Shown: positions 8,137 to 16,632 of the stretch, one piece after another | Layout of the letters: each line of letters starts with the position of its first letter | Numbering within the stretch: the stretch's first letter is position 1 | Origin: Paracoccus albicereus | Lineage (GTDB): Bacteria > Pseudomonadota > Alphaproteobacteria > Rhodobacterales > Rhodobacteraceae | Assembly (NCBI RefSeq): GCF_024359525.1 | Contig: NZ_JAKZEU010000001.1 | Span: 62,001 to 126,000 of the forward strand | Direction of reading: 5' to 3' | Length of the DNA stretch: 64,000 bases | Program-made: the position numbers and the translations under genes | Notes under the pieces: model-generated | What the model was told of the DNA's origin: nothing | Database searches by the model: none | Seen by the model: only the letters and a program-made list of their open reading frames with translations

Positions 8137-11100
8137 TCAGAAGCCTTCCGTATCCAGCATGACAGGGCGCGCGTTGATGATTCGCCGCCCGGTCAGTGTT
8201 CCACCCGGCGCCACCTTCAGGCGGAAACTCATCGGCGCGGCATCGGTGGGAGTCACCGGGCTGGGGGCGACGAAGAGCACTCGGGTCCAGTTCAGCGTCG
8301 CGCAGACCGGCAGGAACGTGCCCCCGCCCAGCGTGATTCGATCAGGCTCACAGCGGATGGAATCGACCGCCTGCTGACCCTGCAGGACCGCGCGTTCACG
8401 CCGCAGCGGTTCGGGCGCATCGATCAGGACGCCCGCGACGCCGAATGTGCCGCCACCGAGATGTCGCCACAGCGCGATGGTGCGCCCGGTCTCGCCTGGC
8501 AGCGACAGCGTGTCCGCGCCGATTGCCACCAGCGCATCGCCCATCGCCTTATCCGAAACCTGCATTGGACCCGCCGGCAGCACCGCCGCATCGGCCAAGA
8601 TCATCTCTGTCGGCGCGATCGGTGCAGTGCCCGATGTCGCGAAACCAAGCGCGCGCATCATCTCGGCCGGATTGGCGTAGCGCGAGGTCTTGAATCGTGT
8701 CGGATTGACGATCACCGGGTCGGACCCCGCCGGCGCCTTCTTCGGCGCGATCAGGTTGAAGTCGTACATCGCGTTCGGCTCCAACTTGAACCGGGCGCCC
8801 AGCGACGCGCCACCGACCGCAGGTCCGTCGGGCAGACAGGGTGCGGCAAGGATCGCGTCATTGATGCGCTGTTCCGCCACACTCTGCGTCGATGCCGGCG
8901 CCTTCAGCCAGAACATCTCCAGCAATTGCGGGAATACGATCAGGTCCATCGCCGCCTGGTTCGGCTGCGGCGGCGGATCGGTGCGGCGCACCCACAGGTC
9001 CAGCTTGCGACCATAACGGTCCGCCAACGCCTCGACATGGCCTGTGTCGAAATGGACCCATAACGGATCGTCCGTGAACACCACGTCGCGCCCATCGGCC
9101 GGTTCCGTGCGCGACAGGTAGCGGGCGATATCGCGCGGGTCGAACTTGTATTCGTTCAGCCCGTCCTGAGTTTCGCCTCCGACCAGATCCTCGGCGGCGA
9201 CGCGGAAGCGGAAGTTCTGCCGTGGCCCTGCCTTCCAGGCGGAAACGGGCGGCGAGGACCCCGGGACGGTTTCGGGCGGCGTCGCGGGCGGGCTGTCGGT
9301 GCCGTCCTCGTTCGAAGTCCAGGCCTGCCACGACCAGTCGATCTCGACCCGGTAGTCGGTACCGGGATCCAGCAGGATTTCGCGCGCGATCACCGCGACC
9401 TCGCCGGTCGCGGACGCACCCACATCATCGCCAAGGCCTTGCTGCGCCTCTGCATCCTCGTCACGCGACAGGTCCGCGCTTGTATCGACACCGCAGAGCG
9501 ACAGCAGCGTGGTGCGAAGGCCCGCGGGCGTCACGATGTCGAAGCCGTCTGCGTCCTTCAGGGTTTCCGGCTGATCATAGGCGACGATGCGGCACGATCC
9601 GCCCCGCGAAGACGGAATTGTCCCGATCACCTGGGGCGACCAGTCACGGCGCGACTCGCCCTGACCCGTGACGACCCGTGGCAAACCTGATGCGTCGGCC
9701 GGGCCGCCCTTGGTGCCGGTGCAGAACTGCGTGAGGAAGGATTTCTCGCCCGCGTGAAGCTCGATCCGCGCGATCCCCTCGCCGACCTGTTCCAGCCGCG
9801 ACAGAGCCTCGACCGAACCTCCGCCCGTCGCCGTGGCGATCGTATTGCCTCGCGCATCAAAGGCCTTGGCCTCGACACGCTCACCGCCCAGCGTCGCGAC
9901 GTAGAGGGTCATCCGCGATTGCGGCGCATCGGGTGTCATGATCAGGCCACCAGACGGGATCAGCAGCTCAAGCCTGCCGTCCGGCTGGGTCGTGACTGTA
10001 TCGTCGCCGCCGATAACGTCCATCACCTCCAGCATCTGACCGCGCTGCGCTGGCACCAGGACCGTGTCACCGACCAGAAGCTTGCCGACCGGGCGGGCGC
10101 TGATCTCGCGGAAATCGTGGCACGTCTCGCCCCCGAGATCGGTGGCGTGACACAAGCGGAAGATGATCGCTTCATTGTTTCCGCCCGTGACGATGACCCG
10201 CGCAATACCCGGCGCGCTCAGATGCAGGTCGACCGGATCGCGCGCCTCGTCCTCGACCCGCGCAATCATCGCGCCACTTGCGTCAAAGGCGCTCGCTGAC
10301 ACAGGACCGGCACCGCTGAAAATTCCAATGGAGATCGACGACAGCGGCGCGTCCGGAACGATCTCGACACCCTTGTCGGGGAACTGCAGTTCGGGTCCGC
10401 CATCCTGACCACGCCGGGGCGGGTTCGCGGCTGCATCGACCCAGTCGACCAGCCGCAAGCCGAAATCACGATTCAGCACGGTGAAGCTGTGGCCGCCATG
10501 GCTGAAGCGACCCGAAGCGACCTGATCCTTCTTCGCCCCACGAAAATCGACGCATTGCTGACCCTTGTCCGCGCCCAAGACGCAGATGCGGTAGAGATGC
10601 AGGCGTTTGGCGCGGGTGGCGATGACGATCTCGGCGATGTCGCCATCGGACTCCAGGCGCAGCGTCACCGACCCCTTTTCATCGCCCGGATCGGACAGGC
10701 TGCGGCTTTCGCCCTGCCTGTCTGTCCACTTCACGTCGAAGGGCCGCGCTTCATGGCGGAACAGGTGCAATTCGATCTCGCGGGCCGGCGCGCGCGGCTC
10801 CACGATCAGGCCGGGTGCAGTGATGCGAATGTCCGGACGGCTGTCGGCCCCGATGACGGCCCCCCCTTGAGACAGATCGACTTCGTCCGTGACGAGGAAG
10901 GGCCGCGCAGGGTCCAAGGCCTTCAGGCTGAATCCAGGCACGTCCAACGCCGCAAACTCCTTGCCGACCGACAAGCCGGCGAAGTCATAACATTGCCGTG
11001 CATCGCTTGCCGGACGGCGCGCTGTGCCGTCGCAGACCATCAGCAGCAGCCGGCCACGCCGGATTGTCCGATCAAGGCTTGCAAGCCAGGGCAGTGCTGT

Positions 11101-14100
11101 CCGCATCACCGTGCCGTCCCGTGCCGTCTGCGCCTCGGGCAGACGATAGCCGCGCATCAGCGGGCCGGTCGGTCCGGCCACGGGTTGGGGCAGATCGACG
11201 ACCGCGCCCGGCAGGACCATCCCGCCGGTTTGCGCGATCAGCGCCGTGAGGGCTGGCCCCTGAAGGATTGTGGCGCCGATACGCAGCCCTGGACGCCCGG
11301 CCAGCGTGAACCGGCTTGGGTAAGGACCCGGCGGCGGGGTTTCGTGCAGGATGCGGATGCGGTCGGGTCCGGCGCCGCGCGCATCCTTGCCGTAAAGGCA
11401 GGCGCGCGCGGGTTGGGGCAGCGGTTCACAAAGCTTGACGATCGTCCCGGCCGGATCACCGGGTGCCGAGGCACCGCCGTCGGACATCGGAAGCGCCCAG
11501 TCCCACGGCTGCCAGTCCAGCAACTTCAGCGCGCTGACCTCGGCCCCCGAGGGTGCCTGCGGCCCGCCGCTGCCCGCCTGCCGCGCGGGCGAGCGAACCC
11601 ATGCGCTTTTCAGCGGGTTGACCCCTGCGACCTCGGCCCCATTGGCCACGTGGACCAGCCGCACATTGTCCAGACGGTAGGTGTATTTCAGCCGGTTCGA
11701 GCCGAACCAGATCTCGCCCGAGGGTTGCGCGGTCGGGTCGAACTGCTGGCCCGCGGGGATCGCGTCCTTGACGTAATGCGCGAAGTTGATGACCGGCGCG
11801 GTATCGGCCCAGATTGTGTGGTTGTCCTTGGGGTCGGCGCCGGTGTTCTGCATCACCCCGTCGACCTCGGTCATCTGGAAGATCGGCAGTGCCTTCAGCG
11901 TCTGTCCGGCGGCGATCTTCGCCTCGTCCAGCGCCTCACCCATGATCCGGCCGCCCCGGTCGGTCAGCACGACCGACATTGCGGGCGGGGGCGGCGCCGG
12001 CGGGGTCAGGGCCGGGTTGCTGCCGATGTGGAACTTCACGCAGCCTTCGACCGAGAAGAAGAACAGGTCCACCTTGCCGCAGAACTCGCCATCCAGCGAG
12101 ACATTGCCGTTCTGATAGGTCAGCACGATGTCGCCGCGCGCCGAGACAGAGACGACGACCAGATCCAGTTCTCCCTTCACGAAGATCCCGGCCTTGATCA
12201 GGATCGGGTTGGTCCCGAAGCCCGCCAGCAGCAGGACCGAAGCCGACAGCCGGATCGGCCCGGCCTTCCATTCCAGCGCCGCGCCCGCGCCAAAACCGAC
12301 CGAAAAGCCGTCGAAGGAAAACCGCGGGTCGCCGCCCAGATTGGGCAGCCCGTCCTGCTCGATCATCAGATAAGAGAACGCCTTGAGGTCCAAGGTCGAG
12401 GGCAGCAGCGTCAGCGTCACCGGCTCGCCCGCGCGGCCCATCTGCCCGTCCGAGCCGATGCGCACGTAGATGCCGTTGCCGGAATAGGGGAAATAGGCCG
12501 AGAACGGCGCCTTGAGTTCAAGGATCTTCGGGATCGAATAGCGCGCGGCGACGGCCAGCGAGACTGCGGTGTCGTCGATCACCACCATGCCGATGATCGC
12601 CGCGTTCTGATCACCACCCTTTTCCTTGGAGGTCTTGTCGGGCACCGACAGCAGGTTGACCTCGACGCCCAAGATCACCTCGGGGTCGGGGAAGGCCACC
12701 ACGACCATCCCCTGCGCCGACATCGAGAAGGAAGCGTCGGGCAGCGTTCCAATCACCACGCCCAGGCCCAATGCGTGCTGATCCTTGCGCGGACTGTACT
12801 TGTCCTCGGGCGGCTTCATCCACCAGCCGATCTCGCGCTTCACGATATCGACGGGCGTGGTCTCCAGAATGTCGCGTTCGCCGTTGATGACGGTCTGCCC
12901 GATGAAGCCGTGGATCGCACAGCCCGAAGGTCCAAGCGGGATGCCGCCCGGAAACTGCACCTTGGCGAAGAGGTTGATGAAGGTATAAGGCTCGGGCGTG
13001 GTGAAGCTGGCCATCGCGAAAGCGGCCGAGGCCTTCAGCTTCAGCGGGATCACCTCGATATCGACGCCAGCCTTGATGACGCCGCCCGGATCCTCGATCC
13101 GCAGGCGACCCTCGCCCTTCAGGGTGTTGGGAATGTCCACCTTCGCGGTGAGGCCGCGCAGCGAGAACGCGGGGATCGGGCTCGCCCCGTCAAAGGTGAC
13201 GCGGATCACGGCTTCAGAGATCTCGACGACACCGATGGTCAGCGCGAAGGCAAAGCGCGTCTCGATCCAGATGCTGCCTGTGCCCAGCGCGGTTTCCACC
13301 GCGCGCAGAAGCTTGCCCAGCACGCCGTCGATCTTCCACTTGCCGGGGTCCTCGATAGAGATTGCGTCGGTCGGATAGCCGATCGCCACCTGGTCCCAGA
13401 AATCGCTTTTCGTGGAATCGAAACGGATGCTGACGTCCTTGTAGCGCAGCTTCACCGGGCGGTCGGGATCGGTAGAAAGGCCCAGCACGCCGGTATCGAC
13501 ATGCAGCCGGGTCGAATAATCACTGGTCAACGCGACGGTATAGGCGTCGCCGGGCCGGTCGAGATTGCCGATTTCAGCCGAAGCCTCGATTTTCTTGAAG
13601 GTCGCGTTCGAGCCGTCCTTCAGCAGGACCGAGGCGAAGCCCGCCCCGGCGGCCAACGCGGTGATCCGCGCGGCCTTCTCGACCGTGTCGGTATCGGAAT
13701 CGACGCCCGACAGCAGAACCGGCCCCAGTGCCAGCGCGGCGACAAGGTTCGGTTGTTCCAGCGGCGGGAACAGCCCGTCCGGGGCACCGTCCGATCGGAT
13801 GCCAAGCTGCGTGCGGGTGAAGCCGGTCGCGTCCTCATGCCGCCAGCCGCCATAGATGGTCAGCACCTCTGTTCCCAGATCGACGGGCTGCCCCCCCAGC
13901 GGCGGCAGCGGATCGTCCTGCGGTGACCAGGCGAACTCGAACTCGGCCTTGGACGGAATCAGGTCCTTCGCCCCCTCGCCGGTCGGCTTGTCCCAGCCGC
14001 CCATCAGGCGGATGCGGTAATCGGATTTGGGGGTCGAGGTAATTGCGGGCACCGGGTCCACAGTCTCGCCCGGCATCGACATGCGGCGTAGATCCGGCGC

Positions 14101-16305
14101 GCGGCCGGGATCCAGCACCTGACGCACAGCGGCGGCGGCGGGTGTGCCGCCGACGGCGTAGATGTCCACCCGGCGGAAGCTTTCGCGAACGCGCTCGGCG
14201 GCGTGTGCCGTGTCGCGTTTATCGGGCCATCCCGTGCGATCGGTCAGGTCGTCGCCGGTGGTGTCGTCGGTGGCGAGGATCAGGCGCTGCGCCGTGCGCT
14301 CCTCGTCATCGAGCGGGCTTGTGGCGACGCTGCCGGGCTGGCCGTCCTGCTCACCCCAACCGGTGACGCGCGCCAGCGCCAAGGGCGCGGGCGCACCGCC
14401 ACCTGCGGCGCTGGTGAGAAAGTTGACCGCCGTATCACGCCGCGTGCGCGCCAGCGTCTGGTTCAGGGCGTCGTCGCCCAGATCGTCGCAGCGCCCGACG
14501 ACGAGGAAATCGGCGCCGGGATAATTCGCAGCCCAGGCCAGAAGCTGCCGGTGCAGGTCCGAGGCGCTGCCGCCCGCGGGGCTCGCCACCGGTCGCAGAT
14601 CACCCCAGCGGCGCGCCACGCCGGTCGCGAATTCGAACAGGATCTGGACGTGCCGATCATGGTCGACCGAAGGGGGGACCGCACCCGATTCCAGCGTGAC
14701 GATGGCCAGCGTTCCGTCCGGCACGGCGACTTTCTCAGGGATCGTCCCGTCAAGAAGCGCCGTGTCGAGGACCGGGCGATAATGGGCGCGGGCATGGAAG
14801 TCAGGCAGGTCATAGGTGCCCTCGACCGCCGCGGGGGTCAGCGGCGCGGTCGGCGCGCTGGCCGCGACCACCCCGTCCTCGCCGCCGATCAGCAACGGCT
14901 GGCCCTCGGCCACCTGAACCCGCAACCGGGCGACGCGGGCATGTCCGCTGCCATCCGTCTCGGTCAGGACCAGAAAGTCGTCGCCCGCAATCTCGGCCGG
15001 CGGCACGGTACAGGACACGCCCGTCTGAACAGCGCCGTTCGCGCCCATCTTCCAGCGAAACGTCCCCGCCGTCGGTGCGGTCGAGCGTGCGCGAAAGGAC
15101 AGCGCCGCGATATCGGCTGCGGGCCCCGCGACATGGATCGCGTTCACGACCGAGGTGCCCGCGGTGATCACGTCGATCTCGGGGATTTCGCCCGCTGCAA
15201 TAAAGCGGAAGCTGATCTCGGGGTGGCGGATGATGGGGCGCCCGGGGACATGTTCTTCCGGGATCACCCGCAGGATCTGGCCATGACCCACCTGCCCCGC
15301 GGAATTGTCGCCGGTGGTCTCGCTTCCGTCCGGCCAGCGCCATGTCGCCTGCCAGTCGGTGTCGGTCCCCCCCTCGGGCGGGGCGGCGGCGGCGAAGCCT
15401 ACAGCCATCTGCACCTGATCGTCCTGACCCGCCGTGATCGCGACCAGCCGTTCATTCCCGCCACCCGTTGCGCCGACGGGCGTCTGGCCGTCTTGCGTAA
15501 AGACGAAGGTGGCGGGGTCCAGCGGTGCGCGGCCCCACTGGACCTCGAACTCGCCCTGCACGCCGCGTGGCGATCCCAGAAGCAGATTGCGCACCCCGCC
15601 GGAAAAACCGCCCTGTCCCAACGCGTTCGGCGGCGCATAGACAGTCGCCTCGGCAATCGCGAAGCCGACCCAGTCGGGCCCCTGCCCGAGATTGGTGATG
15701 AAGGGCGGTGAGACCGTGTCCGACGCATCGAACAGGATCTGCGTCAGGGTCATTCCGAATTCTGACGAGCCCAAAAAGAAATGGGGCGGCGAGCAGCGCA
15801 GGCTGACCACCGCGCCGGTGTCGGCAAGCGGATCGGCGGCCGAGCGATTTTCGACAAACAGCAGCGCGACGGGATCGCTGGCCGACGCCTTGGCAAAGCG
15901 GATCGTCGCCTCGCCCGAGATCACCACGGCGGTGTCGGTCTGCCGACGGATCAGACGCCGCGGCGTCGTACCCGTTTCCTTGACGAAATCGGCGCCGTGC
16001 AGGTCGTGCAGCTTCAGGCTGATGCCGTTCAGCACAAGATCAAGATGCCAGCGGCCTTCGGGGCTGTCGAACATGGCCAGCCTGAACGGCGTGCCGGCCG
16101 TGATGCCGGGCAGTTCCAGCTCACCGAAGCCGAGTTGGATCGGATCGGTCTGCAGTGATTTCAGCGTGCCGCTGTGCTGAGTCCCACCTGTGAAAGACGT
16201 CGAGGTGACGCCTTCGGTCGTGAACATGCGCGCGATGTCGCGAAAACCCGACGCCCCCTCGTCACCAAGGATGTCGCCGAGCGGCGTGCCGTCTGGAAAA
16301 GGCAT
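8137..16305 (-). CDS. Giant protein of unknown function, first gene of the pair (2722 aa; OmpA-like domain, DUF6603-like region, C-terminal tandem repeats)
   Basis: This is the longest gene in the window and I cannot assign a function. It begins MPFPDGTPLGDILG and shows no signal peptide. Visible regions are as follows. Residues about 550-660 resemble an OmpA-type peptidoglycan-binding domain, with ILFEF, then GRCDDLGDDALNQTLA, then TGWGEQ. Residues about 1000-1430 are a run of amphipathic beta strands resembling the DUF6603 class of large bacterial proteins (weak inference), ending in a proline-rich linker TPPAPPPPA near 1435. Between 1758 and about 2200 there are four units with a period near 145 residues, marked by a cysteine, then C-x-D-F. 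The C-terminal part is again beta-rich. The only ATG near the start has a weak ribosome site. An AT-rich dyad-bearing spacer lies upstream. Confidence 0.85.
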   Translation of the reverse strand: MPFPDGTPLGDILGDEGASGFRDIARMFTTEGVTSTSFTGGTQHSGTLKSLQTDPIQLGFGELELPGITAGTPFRLAMFDSPEGRWHLDLVLNGISLKLHDLHGADFVKETGTTPRRLIRRQTDTAVVISGEATIRFAKASASDPVALLFVENRSAADPLADTGAVVSLRCSPPHFFLGSSEFGMTLTQILFDASDTVSPPFITNLGQGPDWVGFAIAEATVYAPPNALGQGGFSGGVRNLLLGSPRGVQGEFEVQWGRAPLDPATFVFTQDGQTPVGATGGGNERLVAITAGQDDQVQMAVGFAAAAPPEGGTDTDWQATWRWPDGSETTGDNSAGQVGHGQILRVIPEEHVPGRPIIRHPEISFRFIAAGEIPEIDVITAGTSVVNAIHVAGPAADIAALSFRARSTAPTAGTFRWKMGANGAVQTGVSCTVPPAEIAGDDFLVLTETDGSGHARVARLRVQVAEGQPLLIGGEDGVVAASAPTAPLTPAAVEGTYDLPDFHARAHYRPVLDTALLDGTIPEKVAVPDGTLAIVTLESGAVPPSVDHDRHVQILFEFATGVARRWGDLRPVASPAGGSASDLHRQLLAWAANYPGADFLVVGRCDDLGDDALNQTLARTRRDTAVNFLTSAAGGGAPAPLALARVTGWGEQDGQPGSVATSPLDDEERTAQRLILATDDTTGDDLTDRTGWPDKRDTAHAAERVRESFRRVDIYAVGGTPAAAAVRQVLDPGRAPDLRRMSMPGETVDPVPAITSTPKSDYRIRLMGGWDKPTGEGAKDLIPSKAEFEFAWSPQDDPLPPLGGQPVDLGTEVLTIYGGWRHEDATGFTRTQLGIRSDGAPDGLFPPLEQPNLVAALALGPVLLSGVDSDTDTVEKAARITALAAGAGFASVLLKDGSNATFKKIEASAEIGNLDRPGDAYTVALTSDYSTRLHVDTGVLGLSTDPDRPVKLRYKDVSIRFDSTKSDFWDQVAIGYPTDAISIEDPGKWKIDGVLGKLLRAVETALGTGSIWIETRFAFALTIGVVEISEAVIRVTFDGASPIPAFSLRGLTAKVDIPNTLKGEGRLRIEDPGGVIKAGVDIEVIPLKLKASAAFAMASFTTPEPYTFINLFAKVQFPGGIPLGPSGCAIHGFIGQTVINGERDILETTPVDIVKREIGWWMKPPEDKYSPRKDQHALGLGVVIGTLPDASFSMSAQGMVVVAFPDPEVILGVEVNLLSVPDKTSKEKGGDQNAAIIGMVVIDDTAVSLAVAARYSIPKILELKAPFSAYFPYSGNGIYVRIGSDGQMGRAGEPVTLTLLPSTLDLKAFSYLMIEQDGLPNLGGDPRFSFDGFSVGFGAGAALEWKAGPIRLSASVLLLAGFGTNPILIKAGIFVKGELDLVVVSVSARGDIVLTYQNGNVSLDGEFCGKVDLFFFSVEGCVKFHIGSNPALTPPAPPPPAMSVVLTDRGGRIMGEALDEAKIAAGQTLKALPIFQMTEVDGVMQNTGADPKDNHTIWADTAPVINFAHYVKDAIPAGQQFDPTAQPSGEIWFGSNRLKYTYRLDNVRLVHVANGAEVAGVNPLKSAWVRSPARQAGSGGPQAPSGAEVSALKLLDWQPWDWALPMSDGGASAPGDPAGTIVKLCEPLPQPARACLYGKDARGAGPDRIRILHETPPPGPYPSRFTLAGRPGLRIGATILQGPALTALIAQTGGMVLPGAVVDLPQPVAGPTGPLMRGYRLPEAQTARDGTVMRTALPWLASLDRTIRRGRLLLMVCDGTARRPASDARQCYDFAGLSVGKEFAALDVPGFSLKALDPARPFLVTDEVDLSQGGAVIGADSRPDIRITAPGLIVEPRAPAREIELHLFRHEARPFDVKWTDRQGESRSLSDPGDEKGSVTLRLESDGDIAEIVIATRAKRLHLYRICVLGADKGQQCVDFRGAKKDQVASGRFSHGGHSFTVLNRDFGLRLVDWVDAAANPPRRGQDGGPELQFPDKGVEIVPDAPLSSISIGIFSGAGPVSASAFDASGAMIARVEDEARDPVDLHLSAPGIARVIVTGGNNEAIIFRLCHATDLGGETCHDFREISARPVGKLLVGDTVLVPAQRGQMLEVMDVIGGDDTVTTQPDGRLELLIPSGGLIMTPDAPQSRMTLYVATLGGERVEAKAFDARGNTIATATGGGSVEALSRLEQVGEGIARIELHAGEKSFLTQFCTGTKGGPADASGLPRVVTGQGESRRDWSPQVIGTIPSSRGGSCRIVAYDQPETLKDADGFDIVTPAGLRTTLLSLCGVDTSADLSRDEDAEAQQGLGDDVGASATGEVAVIAREILLDPGTDYRVEIDWSWQAWTSNEDGTDSPPATPPETVPGSSPPVSAWKAGPRQNFRFRVAAEDLVGGETQDGLNEYKFDPRDIARYLSRTEPADGRDVVFTDDPLWVHFDTGHVEALADRYGRKLDLWVRRTDPPPQPNQAAMDLIVFPQLLEMFWLKAPASTQSVAEQRINDAILAAPCLPDGPAVGGASLGARFKLEPNAMYDFNLIAPKKAPAGSDPVIVNPTRFKTSRYANPAEMMRALGFATSGTAPIAPTEMILADAAVLPAGPMQVSDKAMGDALVAIGADTLSLPGETGRTIALWRHLGGGTFGVAGVLIDAPEPLRRERAVLQGQQAVDSIRCEPDRITLGGGTFLPVCATLNWTRVLFVAPSPVTPTDAAPMSFRLKVAPGGTLTGRRIINARPVMLDTEGF

Positions 16306-16341
16306 GGCTAAACTCGATCGATCGCTGAACCGCCGATCATT

Positions 16342-16368
16342 TGTTTAGCATATAAGAAATAATAAACA
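16342..16368. promoter_or_regulatory. Candidate operator dyad before the giant genes
   Basis: Six-base arms TGTTTA and TAAACA are separated by 15 AT-rich bases, about 40-60 bases upstream of the 2722-residue gene. Size and position suit a dimeric repressor site overlapping a promoter. No regulator is encoded next to it, so this is inference from symmetry only. Confidence 0.35.
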
Positions 16369-16488
16369 TAGTTTTTAAAACCATGATCTGGCTTTTCAAT
16401 TACTCAGGAAAGTGGCGGAGGTAGTAAATAAATTTCTTGAAAACAAGCGGCAATGGTGGACCGCATGGTCAAGCGGCAGGAGAAGGGG

Positions 16489-16505
16489 GTGATTCTGAAA
16501 ATCAC
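16489..16505. promoter_or_regulatory. Small perfect dyad GTGATT-N5-AATCAC
   Basis: A perfect 6-bp inverted repeat with a 5-base centre lies in the spacer between ALDH16 and the giant gene. It could be a protein-binding site or a small hairpin near the end of the ALDH16 transcript. There is no T-tract beside it, so a factor-independent terminator is not supported. Confidence 0.25.
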
Positions 16506-16632
16506 ACGCGGGCCGATTCGCAAAGCAAATCAAATTTTGCGGGGCATCGTACCGACCCATCAGCGATAAACGGCTATTCCGTAAACTTGCTGACCTGAAA
16601 GCGTCTTCAACCTTCCTGAGCGATTCGCTGTC

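Larger units (their letters stand above)
16306..16632. other. AT-rich intergenic spacer upstream of the giant gene pair
   Basis: This spacer of 327 bases lies between the ALDH16 gene and the first giant gene, both on the minus strand. Bases 16340-16440 are strikingly AT-rich compared with everything around them. It holds three dyads: TGTTTA/TAAACA at 16342-16368, GTGATT/AATCAC at 16489-16505 and CGCAAA/TTTGCG at 16519-16541. It should contain the end of the ALDH16 transcript and the promoter of the giant genes. No convincing gene is present. Confidence 0.7.

Noticed and set aside
10489..13926. 1145-codon open frame on the plus strand opposite the 2722-residue gene
   Set aside because: It is antisense to a longer frame with coherent protein-like sequence. 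The translation is rich in Arg, Asp, His and Gln without hydrophobic patterns or motifs, as expected from the complement of GC-rich coding DNA.
4794..16305. Prophage or contractile injection system carrying the giant genes
   Set aside because: No sheath, tube, baseplate, integrase, terminase or lysis genes are adjacent; flanking genes are metabolic. Without them the tail-like look of some domains is not enough.
16453..16569. 38-residue, Lys/Arg-rich plus-strand frame in the AT-rich spacer (starts MVDRMVKRQEKG)
   Set aside because: It has no ribosome site, spans two of the dyads and lies in a likely promoter region. Conservation in relatives would be needed before calling it.
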